DNA of 64,000 nucleotides, taken from positions 218,545 to 282,544 of the forward strand of contig CAYFPL010000007.1 in NCBI GenBank assembly GCA_964344935.1, in the 5' to 3' direction. Numbering within the stretch: the stretch's first letter is position 1; the number at the start of each line of letters is the position of its first letter. The notes below the pieces were generated by a model. That model had not been told where the DNA came from. It did not search any database and saw nothing but the letters and a program-made list of their open reading frames with translations. The position numbers and the translations under genes were made by a program. The stretch is from GCA-2731375 sp964344935. Lineage in GTDB: Bacteria; Pseudomonadota; Alphaproteobacteria; GCA-2731375. Positions 25,594-33,359 of the stretch are shown here, piece after piece.

Positions 25594-26184
25594 TCATCGT
25601 TTGTCCTGCCCGGCCGACCATTCACGGGCCAGGCGATGGCTTTGCGCCAGCTGTTCCGGCGTCATGTCCTTGGTAATGCGCCGCCAGTGCTTAATCATAT
25701 GGCCGTTGCCCTGGACGATAGCGAGGCTGAGCCACATCACCGCCCGGACTTCATCACGAGCCACGCCAATGCCCTCTGCCAGCATCAGGCCCAGGTCGAA
25801 CTGGGCATAGGCATGGCCCTGGTGGGCGGCCTTGCGGAACCATTTCACCGCCTTGGCATCATCCAGCTCCACCCCCCAGCCATTGTCATGCAGGACCCCC
25901 AGGCGATATTGCGCACCGGCAACGTCCTGGGCCGCCGCCGCGCGATACCAATTCAGGGCCGTCGCATCGTTGCGGTCCACGCCCCGGCCGTATTCATACA
26001 GCAGACCCAGATGATATTGCGCGCTGCCATGGCCGTCTTTCGCCAGTGGCTGCCACAGTTCCGCCGCGGTCTTGAAATCGCCGCGACGGTAGGCCTGCAG
26101 CGCTCCTTCATGGCTCTGGGCCTGGGCCGGGGCCGCTAATAGGCAGGCCAGCGCGATAATGATTAGAGCGCGGGCTGCCGTCAT
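25594..26184 (-). CDS. Secreted Sel1-repeat protein
   Basis: A 196-residue periplasmic protein with a signal peptide (about residues 1-22, LIIIALACLLAAPAQAQS). Four or so Sel1-like repeats follow, each with the A-x2-LG-x-(LM)-Y/H-x-G-x-GV pattern (AQYHLGLLYEYGRGV, AQYRLGVLHDNGWGV, AQFDLGLMLAEGIGV). Such repeats mediate protein-protein contact. Its ATG overlaps the stop of the PhyH gene (ATGA), so the two are translationally coupled. Confidence 0.88.
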   Translation of the reverse strand: MTAARALIIIALACLLAAPAQAQSHEGALQAYRRGDFKTAAELWQPLAKDGHGSAQYHLGLLYEYGRGVDRNDATALNWYRAAAAQDVAGAQYRLGVLHDNGWGVELDDAKAVKWFRKAAHQGHAYAQFDLGLMLAEGIGVARDEVRAVMWLSLAIVQGNGHMIKHWRRITKDMTPEQLAQSHRLAREWSAGQDKR

Positions 26185-27080
26185 GCCTCGAACCCCCGCA
26201 AGGGCATGTCGTCGGGCCGATGCAGCCAGTTGTCATCGGGGTAGACGCAGGCCCCATCGATCACATGCACGGCATAGGCATGGCGCGAGACGGGCGAATG
26301 GTTGGTGTCGCTGCGATGGGGCAGGGAGCCGTGCAGCACCACCAGGCTGCCCTGGGGAACCGGAAGGGCGGTCTTGCTCGCCTCCGGCCAGGGCGCGGGG
26401 TTCAAAACCTCTGTCGTCAATTGGCCGTCGACATAACGATACCGGTGCCGCAGGGGCTCCCTATGTCTCCCCGGCAGGGCCCACAGGCAACCGTTTTCCA
26501 AAGTGGCATCCTGGAGCGCGATCCAGAGACCAAAGACGCTCAGTGGCTCGGTATAGAGGTAGGTGGAATCCTGGTGCCAGACCACCTCGCCACCAATGCC
26601 CGGCTGCTTGAAGATGTACATGGATTGCAACAATAGGGGCCGGGCGCAGCCAATGCCTTTAGCTACGTTCGCCAGCCGCGGATCTCTGGAGAAGCGCGCG
26701 AAGACCGGATCCAGGTCGTGCAAGGCATGGCCGATCTTGTTGATGCTAAGCGCTTTTTCCCTCGTCAGGCGGCCGTCAGCGGCCACCGCGCCTTCCTCCA
26801 GAAAAAACCGCACGGTGCCGCCCGAGGTTGCGAAATAATCCTCTTGGTCCTGCAGCCGCGAGGTGGTGGAAAAGACGGTTGGGGTTTCGCCGGGATCGAA
26901 GCCATCCACCAGTTCACCCGCCCGCGTCATCAGGCTTTCGCACTCCTTTCGTGTGAACATGCTTTCCAGCACAAGCACACCGTCACGGGCATAAGCATCC
27001 CGCATGGCCTCAGACAATTCGCCGCCCGCGGGGGCGGGGAAACGAGGCACTGTTTCCCGATTTGCAGCGATTTCCTGCAT
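26181..27080 (-). CDS. Phytanoyl-CoA dioxygenase family protein
   Basis: A 299-residue Fe(II)/2-oxoglutarate-dependent dioxygenase of the PhyH family. The iron ligands are the HxD of WHQDSTYLYTEP (about residue 175) and the distal His of SLPHRSDTNHSP (about 260), with the 2-oxoglutarate-binding Arg in VSRHAYAVH. Substrate is not readable; family members hydroxylate acyl-CoAs, ectoine or secondary metabolites. ATG at 27080 is chosen; the longer frame to 27134 would need a TTG start. A CRP-like site lies in the upstream divergent gap. Confidence 0.86.
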   Translation of the reverse strand: MQEIAANRETVPRFPAPAGGELSEAMRDAYARDGVLVLESMFTRKECESLMTRAGELVDGFDPGETPTVFSTTSRLQDQEDYFATSGGTVRFFLEEGAVAADGRLTREKALSINKIGHALHDLDPVFARFSRDPRLANVAKGIGCARPLLLQSMYIFKQPGIGGEVVWHQDSTYLYTEPLSVFGLWIALQDATLENGCLWALPGRHREPLRHRYRYVDGQLTTEVLNPAPWPEASKTALPVPQGSLVVLHGSLPHRSDTNHSPVSRHAYAVHVIDGACVYPDDNWLHRPDDMPLRGFEA

Positions 27081-27162
27081 GGTCTCGAACCATAGGGCCG
27101 GCGCGGCGGCTTGGGCAAGGCCTGCAAGCCCCAAGGCGCCTCAAATGAAAAAAACCGCCAAC

Positions 27163-27178
27163 TGTGATGTTTGTCACG
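27163..27178. promoter_or_regulatory. CRP-like palindrome in the phyH/mlaC gap
   Basis: TGTGA-TGTTTG-TCACG matches the TGTGA-N6-TCACA consensus in nine of ten positions. It lies 83 bases before phyH and about 150 bases before the MlaC-like gene in the 249-base divergent gap. A CATAAT at 27206-27211 could be a -10 for the plus-strand gene, though the spacing to the site is not a standard one. Confidence 0.3.
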
Positions 27179-27329
27179 GCGCCCGGCGCTGATCGTGCCA
27201 ATGTTCATAATAGAGGGCAAAAAAAGGGCGAATTTGGGTCTCCTTACCTGGGAGATCCCGCAAAGACCCTAATCTCTCCGATTTGCTCCGCCCACTGGCG
27301 GGACAAGGGAAACGGGAGGAGGCAGAGAA

Positions 27330-28010
27330 ATGACGATTGCATACCGGCAACATCCAATGGGCCTCTTCGTTGGCCTGATGATCATGGCCATGGCTCTTGT
27401 CATGACCCCAGGCGCCCTGGCACAGGCCAAATCCGACGATGCGCAAGGCTTCGTGCGTGGCCTGGCCGACGATGCCTTCGTGGTGATGCGCGATGACGAT
27501 CTCGATGCGGCGGCGCGGGCGCAGGCTTTCCGGCATTGGCTGCGCAGCGGCTTCGATCTGCGATTCGTCAGCCGTTTCGTCATGGGCCGCTATTGGCGCC
27601 GGGCAAGTGCGCCGGAACGGGCGGAATTCGCATTGCTGTTCGAGGACTACCTGGTGGCGCTTTATGGCCGCCGGCTGAAATACGACAGTCCGGTCGATCT
27701 GCGCATCGCCGGCCAACGGGCCGACGGCAAGACCGGCGCCGTCGTCCACAGCCGCCTGGCCGTTGCCGGCGGCCCCGCCGTCGCCTTGGATTGGCGCCTG
27801 AAACAGCGCAAGGCCGGCTGGCGGGTGGTGGATATTATGATCGATGGCGTCTCGCTGGCCTTTGCCCAGCGCGCCGAGTTCGCCTCCGTCATCCGCGCCA
27901 ACGATGGCAAGGTCGAAGGCCTGCTCGCCATGCTGCGGGACAAAACGGCGGATTTGGCCATGAACCAAAACAGGGTCCGCCCGACCGCCGCGTCATCCGT
28001 CGTCCGCTAG
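27330..28010 (+). CDS. MlaC/Ttg2-type phospholipid-binding periplasmic protein
   Basis: A 226-residue periplasmic protein with an N-terminal signal peptide (about residues 1-32, ending PGALAQA). The mature part has the Tol_Tol_Ttg2 pattern, with FDLRFVSRFVMGRYWRRA near residue 75, LKYDSPVDLRI, and WRVVDIMIDGVSLAFAQRAEF near 175. MlaC shuttles phospholipids between the Mla inner- and outer-membrane complexes. No mlaFEDB genes are adjacent, so this is a stand-alone copy, and it may serve another carrier role (for example hopanoid transport, as for HpnM). Confidence 0.87.
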   Translation: MTIAYRQHPMGLFVGLMIMAMALVMTPGALAQAKSDDAQGFVRGLADDAFVVMRDDDLDAAARAQAFRHWLRSGFDLRFVSRFVMGRYWRRASAPERAEFALLFEDYLVALYGRRLKYDSPVDLRIAGQRADGKTGAVVHSRLAVAGGPAVALDWRLKQRKAGWRVVDIMIDGVSLAFAQRAEFASVIRANDGKVEGLLAMLRDKTADLAMNQNRVRPTAASSVVR

Positions 28011-28064
28011 GGCCGACCCCGGCCGTTGCCGGCGGCTTCAACCCGGCGGGCAAGCTTCAACCTC

Positions 28065-28760
28065 CTAATCTTCCGACTCTGTCGGGGTGTTGAGAGCATC
28101 GAAGTTCAGAATGGGCGGTTTGGCCGGATCGAAACGCCAATCGATATTCTCCCAGAGGGTCTTACCGGCTTCCGTGGCCACGACGGTCACCATGTCCGGT
28201 TTTTCGAACTGTTCCTCTGCAATCCCGGTGGCGGTCAGAAACTGGATGTTATCCAGCAGGATGATGTCTTTCTCGAGTTGAGGATTTTTCGGCACCGTGA
28301 TCGTAATGCCCCCCGCCAGGCCGGCGGCGATGTCCTTCATCGGTGGTTCCCATTTATTCACGGCTTCGAGCTTTTGCTGCAGTGAGAGGCGCTGAAAATT
28401 CTCGGCGCTGGATTTCAATTGTTCTCGCAGGTTCTCGATAGTGTCGTCCTTGATGGCCAGGCGCTGCTGCCAAAGCTCCCGATTGCTGGCGATCTCTGCC
28501 TCCATACGGTCAATCATGGCCTGCTTGCCGGCGAGCATCTCCTGGGCGTGTCGTTCGCTCGCCGAAATGGCGTTCTTGTTTTCCGCCAGTTGGACGTCCT
28601 TTAGCCCGATGGTGGCATCCTTGGCGGATAGCCTGGCGGCATAAAGGCGGTTTGTGAACCAATAGGTCCCGCCGACCAGGGCGCCGACAATGGCCACGGC
28701 GCCGGAAATCAGCATCACGGCCAACTGCAACCAATCCTCGATGTTCAGTGTCAGTTCCAT
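28065..28760 (-). CDS. Membrane-anchored coiled-coil protein, function unknown
   Basis: A 231-residue protein with one N-terminal transmembrane helix (about residues 13-36, AVMLISGAVAIVGALVGGTYW). A long charged coiled coil follows (about 45-135, rich in Glu/Lys/Gln heptads, for example AKDATIGLKDVQLAENKNA). The C-terminal domain (about 140-231) is a mixed alpha/beta segment with no motif I recognise. Topology suggests a short outside N-terminus with the coiled coil in the cytoplasm, but the reverse cannot be excluded. No operon partner; divergent from the isochorismatase-type gene. Confidence 0.6.
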   Translation of the reverse strand: MELTLNIEDWLQLAVMLISGAVAIVGALVGGTYWFTNRLYAARLSAKDATIGLKDVQLAENKNAISASERHAQEMLAGKQAMIDRMEAEIASNRELWQQRLAIKDDTIENLREQLKSSAENFQRLSLQQKLEAVNKWEPPMKDIAAGLAGGITITVPKNPQLEKDIILLDNIQFLTATGIAEEQFEKPDMVTVVATEAGKTLWENIDWRFDPAKPPILNFDALNTPTESED

Positions 28761-28900
28761 CGCTAAGCCTCGTAGGGCCAGCCGCGGCCTGTGTTTCGCT
28801 CTTGGCGGTTCCGCATTCCCGTCACATTATCATTTGACCAGCGGTTGCGGGCAAGTGCCGGCGCGCGACGATCACAACGTTCCAAGGGAGAGCCGAAATT

Positions 28901-29545
28901 ATGAACCTTGATCAGTTTTCCGCCCATCGCCGGGACGATACCGGGCTTCGGTTGACGCCGCACAACACGGCAGTCCTGGTCATCGACATGCTGAATGATT
29001 TCTGCGTCGATGGTGGCGCCATGGTTCTGCCGGGCGCCGAGCGGCTGCTTGATCCGCAGAACGCCGTCATTATGGCGGTTCGAGAGGCCGGCGGCGCGGT
29101 GATCTTCGTCAACGACTGCCACCGTCCGGGCCTGCGCCGGGACCGGGAGTTTCTGAAGCGGGAGCCGCACTGCATCGAAGGGTCCTGGGGTGCGGAAGTG
29201 ATGACCGGGCTGGACCGCCAGCCGGGAGACCTGCAGATCGTGAAGCGGCGCTTTTCCGGCTTCTTCAACACCGATCTGGATCTGACCCTGAAGGACATGG
29301 AGATCGATACCGTCATCGCAATGGGCGTGGTTACCAATATCTGTGTCCGATCCACCGTACATGATGCTTTTTTCCACGGTTACCGGGTCGTCGTGCCCGA
29401 GGATTGCGTGGCGGCGACAGGCCCCCGCGAACAGGATTCGAGCCTTTACGACATCGGCACCCATTTCGGCATCGTCTCCATGTCCGGCGACGTGGTCCAT
29501 GGTCTGGCCGGCGGCGCCGTGATCGAAAACAGGATTGCCGGTTAA
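28901..29545 (+). CDS. Isochorismatase-family cysteine hydrolase
   Basis: A 214-residue amidohydrolase of the isochorismatase fold. The catalytic triad is visible: Asp in VLVIDMLNDF (about residue 30), Lys in IVKRRFSGF (about 112) and Cys in GVVTNICVRST (about 147). The cis-peptide VVTN motif fits nicotinamidase, N-carbamoylsarcosine hydrolase or ureidoacrylate hydrolase-type enzymes. The substrate cannot be fixed. AAGGGAGAG lies ahead of the ATG. Confidence 0.88.
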   Translation: MNLDQFSAHRRDDTGLRLTPHNTAVLVIDMLNDFCVDGGAMVLPGAERLLDPQNAVIMAVREAGGAVIFVNDCHRPGLRRDREFLKREPHCIEGSWGAEVMTGLDRQPGDLQIVKRRFSGFFNTDLDLTLKDMEIDTVIAMGVVTNICVRSTVHDAFFHGYRVVVPEDCVAATGPREQDSSLYDIGTHFGIVSMSGDVVHGLAGGAVIENRIAG

Positions 29546-29626
29546 GGGCTGAAGCGTTTTTTCGGAGGGCCAGGCATCCTCTGCGATGGACGCGGAGTGG
29601 GCTGGCCCCTAATTGATGCGGCTTCG

Positions 29627-30202
29627 TCAGGCGACATCTTCCGTGCCCGCGCCGTCCTCCGGTGTGCCGAAACCGATATCTATATAGGTGATTCTCTGTG
29701 ACAGCGGCGCGGGGTCAAGCGCCATATCACCCAACGACGCCGGTTCGCCGTATTCGTCAATGGCGGTATAGATGCGCATCGGCTTGCCGGGCGTGCCAGG
29801 CGACACCGGCAGCATCAAGGATTTGAACGGCGTGGGCAGCCCGCTGCGCCGGGTTATGGTGACATCGCCGATGCTGCCGCACGGCGTGGTGGCGATGTTC
29901 CACAACCGTTGTATGCGGAGCGGCCGGTGTTCCGGGCTCGCCATATCGACGAAATTCTCACCCTTGAGGTCGCGGTCCGTCAGCATCTCGTGCCAGGCGG
30001 CGACCAGGCGAAAGATCACCCGCTCGGGCGCGTGTGCCTCGAACACGGTGACGTTACCCAGTGCCGAGCCGAGGTCTTCCGCCAGCACGGAATCCGTGCT
30101 GGGAAGCGGATTGTCACCACGCCAATTTAGCCAAGCATGCAGCAACGTCCGGCAATGGGGCGCGTTAATCAACAACCGTTCGTATTCGGCCAGTGAAGTC
30201 AT
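29627..30202 (-). CDS. PAS_5-type domain protein, paralog A
   Basis: A 191-residue cytoplasmic protein of the alphaproteobacterial single-PAS family (PAS_5). Family features are an N-terminal helix ending HAWLNWRGDNPLP, the LAEDLGSALGNVTVFEAHAPE segment, FRLVAAWHEML, RDLKGENFVDM, and the C-terminal YIDIGFGTPE. It has no kinase, cyclase or HTH domain. Three related genes lie at 30794, 37047 and 37654. Convergent with the isochorismatase-type gene. Ligand and partner unknown. Confidence 0.83.
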   Translation of the reverse strand: MTSLAEYERLLINAPHCRTLLHAWLNWRGDNPLPSTDSVLAEDLGSALGNVTVFEAHAPERVIFRLVAAWHEMLTDRDLKGENFVDMASPEHRPLRIQRLWNIATTPCGSIGDVTITRRSGLPTPFKSLMLPVSPGTPGKPMRIYTAIDEYGEPASLGDMALDPAPLSQRITYIDIGFGTPEDGAGTEDVA

Positions 30203-30405
30203 TGCCGGCTCCCGAGACGGCGGCGGGATTCGAGCCTAGCACGCGCCACGCGCGAGGTTCCACAAACCTTGAGGCGAGGACCGGCAAGGCTAAATGCAAC
30301 CATAAGGGCGCTGGCTTGACAGTGCGCATGTTCGAATTAACTCATTCAACAATCGCCGTTACGGCCGATCGGCGGCGGTGTCCGATTTTCGGCAGGGTGA
30401 TCTCG

Positions 30406-30771
30406 ATGCCTTTTGAATTTGTCATCGACGTCGACGCCGGCGTCGTTCGCTCGGAGTTTATCGGTGATCTGACTATGGCCGATCTGGATCGCTACCGCGA
30501 TGCCTTGCTCCGTCATTCAAACTTTGCGCCGCATTTGCACTCGGTTGTTGATTTGCGGCGGGTGGGACATCTGGCCGCCACGGATGCCGAATTCAGGCTG
30601 TTCTCCACCTCTTCCCCCTTCGGCGACCGCGCCAGGATAGCCTTCATGGTATCGGACGAATATTCTCACGGCATGGCGCGAAAATTCCTCCTCCATCTTG
30701 GCCGGGACAATCCGGAACACTGTCAAATCTTTTGGGATGCCGATGAAGTGGACCGCTGGTTCGAACCATAA
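30406..30771 (+). CDS. Small SpoIIAA/STAS-like hypothetical protein
   Basis: A 121-residue protein beginning MPFEFVIDVDAGVVRSEFIG, an alternating beta pattern (xVxxExxGxLT, then a helix MADLDRYRDALL, then HLHSVVDLRRV) that resembles SpoIIAA-like/STAS proteins. The assignment is by fold pattern only. The ATG at 30406 has AGGGTGA at the right distance; the open frame extends upstream but has no good start. It sits 22 bases before PAS paralog B, so the two may be co-expressed. Confidence 0.6.
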   Translation: MPFEFVIDVDAGVVRSEFIGDLTMADLDRYRDALLRHSNFAPHLHSVVDLRRVGHLAATDAEFRLFSTSSPFGDRARIAFMVSDEYSHGMARKFLLHLGRDNPEHCQIFWDADEVDRWFEP

Positions 30772-30793
30772 AGGGGCGAAACGGAGACTTTGG

Positions 30794-31342
30794 ATGATTG
30801 ATCTTGTCGTCTGTGCCGAAAGGCTGCAGGGGGCGCCGCACCGCACCGCCCTTTTGCAGGCATGGCTCCGTTGGCGTGGCGTCGGCCTATTGCCGACCAC
30901 CGATGCCGTCAGGGTCGAAGATCTAGGCAGCGCCATGGGCTATACCTCTGTCCTGGAGATCCACTCGCCTGAGCTTGCCATCTTCCGCCTGGTGGGCGAT
31001 TGGTACGACAGGGTCGCGGGGCGGGCATTGCTGGGCGAGAATTTCATAGACCTGGTCGCGGCAGAAGAACGCCCCATTCGCGGCGAACGCTGCTGGAACA
31101 TGGCGGCGGTGCCCTGCGGCATGATGGTCGTCTCGAAAACCAAGCGGCCGAGCGGCCAAGCCTTGGAGGCGGGAATCCTGGTCCTTCCCGTCCGGCCCGC
31201 CGCGCCTGGCATGCCCATTCGCCTCTACCACGCCGTGGATGTGGAGCTTGGCTATTCCCTGTCCGGCTTCGATGCCGTCGACCTGTTCCCGGTGCCGGCC
31301 GATTTCGACTACATCGACATTGGCTGCGGCTTGCCCGAGTGA
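30794..31342 (+). CDS. PAS_5-type domain protein, paralog B
   Basis: A 182-residue single-domain PAS_5 protein. It shares with paralog A the segments LQAWLRWRGVGLLP, VEDLGSAMGYTSVLEIHSPE, FRLVGDWYDRV, ALLGENFIDL and the C-terminal YIDIGCGLPE. No output domain. The start at 30794 (MIDLVVCAERL) matches the start of the paralogs; the longer frame overlaps the STAS-like gene. Role unknown. Confidence 0.83.
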   Translation: MIDLVVCAERLQGAPHRTALLQAWLRWRGVGLLPTTDAVRVEDLGSAMGYTSVLEIHSPELAIFRLVGDWYDRVAGRALLGENFIDLVAAEERPIRGERCWNMAAVPCGMMVVSKTKRPSGQALEAGILVLPVRPAAPGMPIRLYHAVDVELGYSLSGFDAVDLFPVPADFDYIDIGCGLPE

Positions 31343-31474
31343 AGAGCCGATGCGGCATTATTATAACGATATACTTCTTTCAGGGGTGATGGCCTGGCCG
31401 CCCCCATGCAATGCCACGTGGTCACCGCGCGGCGATCGCCTTGTGCCGATAATATAGCGCCCCAAAATCCGCCG

Positions 31475-31969
31475 TTACTGCGCCTGCCGGATCAGATCGC
31501 GCACCACCGGGTTGTTCATCAACTCCCGGATGTTTGGGTTTCCAGATAGGGATTGCAGATCGCCCCTTCGCAGGGCGTCCATGACGGCGGGGTTGTCCAG
31601 AATGCGCCGCATCTGCGGATCATTTTGCAGCGAGAGGATGCGCTCCATGGTCTTGGGGTTGGACCTGAAGGTTTTCTGCAGGCGTTGGATTTCCCCGGAT
31701 CGGTTTTGCCCGCTCGATGCACCTCGTGACACACTAGGTGCCGCAGCGCGGCCGATCCCGGCCACCTGGCTCTGCCGCAGGCGAATGGTGCCCATGCTGG
31801 GCGAACGCAGGGTAAAGACGCCGTCCTTCAGCCCCACCACTTCGGCCCGGATGACGCTGCCGTCGCGCAGGCGGATATCCTGCACGTCACCGGCCTGGGC
31901 ACTGGTGGCGCCGATACAGACAAGCCCGGCCAATGCGGCCGCCCGCGCAATGATCCGAAATGCGAACAT
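31475..31969 (-). CDS. Secreted protein with C-terminal STI1-like helical repeat
   Basis: A 164-residue exported protein. The signal peptide covers about residues 1-26 (AAALAGLVCIGATSAQAG). Next comes a short SH3-like beta region (VQDIRLRDGSVIRAEVVGL, residues about 28-65), a Ser/Arg/Gly linker, and a helical C-terminus rich in N-P-x-hydrophobic-hydrophobic (NDPQMRRILDNPAVMDAL, GNPNIRELMNNPVVRDLI) resembling STI1/Hop repeats. The start at 31969 is chosen because it begins the signal peptide. Function unknown. Confidence 0.7.
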   Translation of the reverse strand: MFAFRIIARAAALAGLVCIGATSAQAGDVQDIRLRDGSVIRAEVVGLKDGVFTLRSPSMGTIRLRQSQVAGIGRAAAPSVSRGASSGQNRSGEIQRLQKTFRSNPKTMERILSLQNDPQMRRILDNPAVMDALRRGDLQSLSGNPNIRELMNNPVVRDLIRQAQ

Positions 31970-32086
31970 GAGCCCGCCACTCCCTATTGAAGGCGACGAG
32001 CTTAGCTCATCGCCCATCCTGGCGCCAATGCGGTAGTATCAGCGCGACGTTGCCCGCTTTGCAGCATTCCAGGGGCCCCTAGAACC

Positions 32087-32734
32087 GTGCGCAGTTTGAT
32101 TTCCGCCCTATCGTTCCTCCTCGCCGTGCTGGCGGCGCCGGCCGTTGCGACAGCGCAGGACCTGTCTGGCCGGCAATTGCTCGATGCCCTGTTGCAGGGC
32201 GGCCATTACATCTATTTCCGCCACGCCGCCACGGACTGGAGCCAGAGCGATCATGTCGCCGCTGTGGGCGATTGGCGGAGCTGCGATGGCCACAAGATAC
32301 GGCAACTCTCGGACGAGGGCCGTGCCGATGCCCGCCGCATCGGCGCCGCCATGCGGGCCCTGATGATCCCGGTAGCGCGCATTCTCTCGAGCGAATATTG
32401 CCGCGCTGTTCAAACCGCCGAAGGCTTCGATATGGGCAAGGTGGAAACCACCCTCGACATTATGAATTTGCGCGCCGCCGCCCTGGTGGGCGGCCACGCC
32501 CAGGTCATCGCCCGTTTCCGCAAGCTCTTGGCCCGCAGCGTGCCGAAGGGTCGCAACATCATCCTGGTCGGCCACGGCAACCTGCTCCGCGACGCCACCA
32601 CCGTTTATCCCGGCGAAGGCGGCAGCGGCATCTTCAAGCCCGACCCGGCGGCTGAACATGGTTTTCGCCTTGTGGGGCGGTTGAGCGCGCAGGGCTGGAC
32701 GGCGTTGGCGGATGCGTTTGGAAAGACACGGTGA
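32087..32734 (+). CDS. Exported histidine phosphatase family protein
   Basis: A 215-residue phosphoglycerate-mutase-like protein with a signal peptide (about residues 1-23, ALSFLLAVLAAPAVATA). The first catalytic motif is YFRHAATDWSQ (the usual RHG is RHA), and the second histidine is in LVGHGNLLRDA near residue 165. Such periplasmic members act on unknown phosphoesters. The start is GTG at 32087. The stop overlaps the next gene (TGATG). Confidence 0.8.
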   Translation: MRSLISALSFLLAVLAAPAVATAQDLSGRQLLDALLQGGHYIYFRHAATDWSQSDHVAAVGDWRSCDGHKIRQLSDEGRADARRIGAAMRALMIPVARILSSEYCRAVQTAEGFDMGKVETTLDIMNLRAAALVGGHAQVIARFRKLLARSVPKGRNIILVGHGNLLRDATTVYPGEGGSGIFKPDPAAEHGFRLVGRLSAQGWTALADAFGKTR

Positions 32735-33273
32735 TGGCGCAAAACGGATCGGCTTGGCGGCTCAGGCAAGCTGCCATGGGCGATGCCAAGGGCGTTCATG
32801 GGTTGTCGTGCCAACCGTTGGTCTATCAGTATCTCTTTGACGGCGCCGCCCCAGACGAGAGACGGATTGCGGAATGGCTCGAACAAAGTATCGCCGATGC
32901 CGTCGAGGTTGGCGTCGGACTTTGGGTCTTGGAGAGCCCTGCCGTGCGCTACGGCGGTTGCGTCCATTTGCAGCCGGATCTTGCCGCCGGATCCGCGGAG
33001 CTTACCTACTTCCTTGATCCCGCACTTTGGGGCCAGGGCCTGGCAACCCGGATGTCCTGGACGGCTATCACCCGGGCGTTTCAATCACCGAAACTGGACT
33101 GCGTGTTTGCCGGCGCCGATCTTCCCAACACGGCTTCTTTTGCCGTCATGCATCGCCTTGGGATGCGATTTCGCCGGCATGTTCAATACCCGCTCGGTGG
33201 CGGGGCCGAATATGTGATTCACCGAAGTGATACGGGGCCCGTGCCACCACCAGAATTGCTCCATATCTGCTGA
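32734..33273 (+). CDS. GNAT-family acetyltransferase (RimJ/RimL type)
   Basis: A 179-residue acetyltransferase of the RimJ/RimL-like acetyltransf_3 group. Family segments include LTYFLDPALWGQGLATRMSW (motif A), FAGADLPNTASFAVMHRLGM and a C-terminal hydrophobic strand. Its ATG overlaps the stop of the histidine phosphatase; GTG one codon earlier is also possible. Convergent with the membrane spermidine-synthase-like gene. Confidence 0.8.
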   Translation: MAQNGSAWRLRQAAMGDAKGVHGLSCQPLVYQYLFDGAAPDERRIAEWLEQSIADAVEVGVGLWVLESPAVRYGGCVHLQPDLAAGSAELTYFLDPALWGQGLATRMSWTAITRAFQSPKLDCVFAGADLPNTASFAVMHRLGMRFRRHVQYPLGGGAEYVIHRSDTGPVPPPELLHIC

Positions 33274-33359
33274 CAACGGATTACCGATTGCGGCGGCTGG
33301 CTGAATTCGGACAAGTCTACTGTCCATGCAGACGAGGGCTTGGGTCGTTCCCCTATTTG

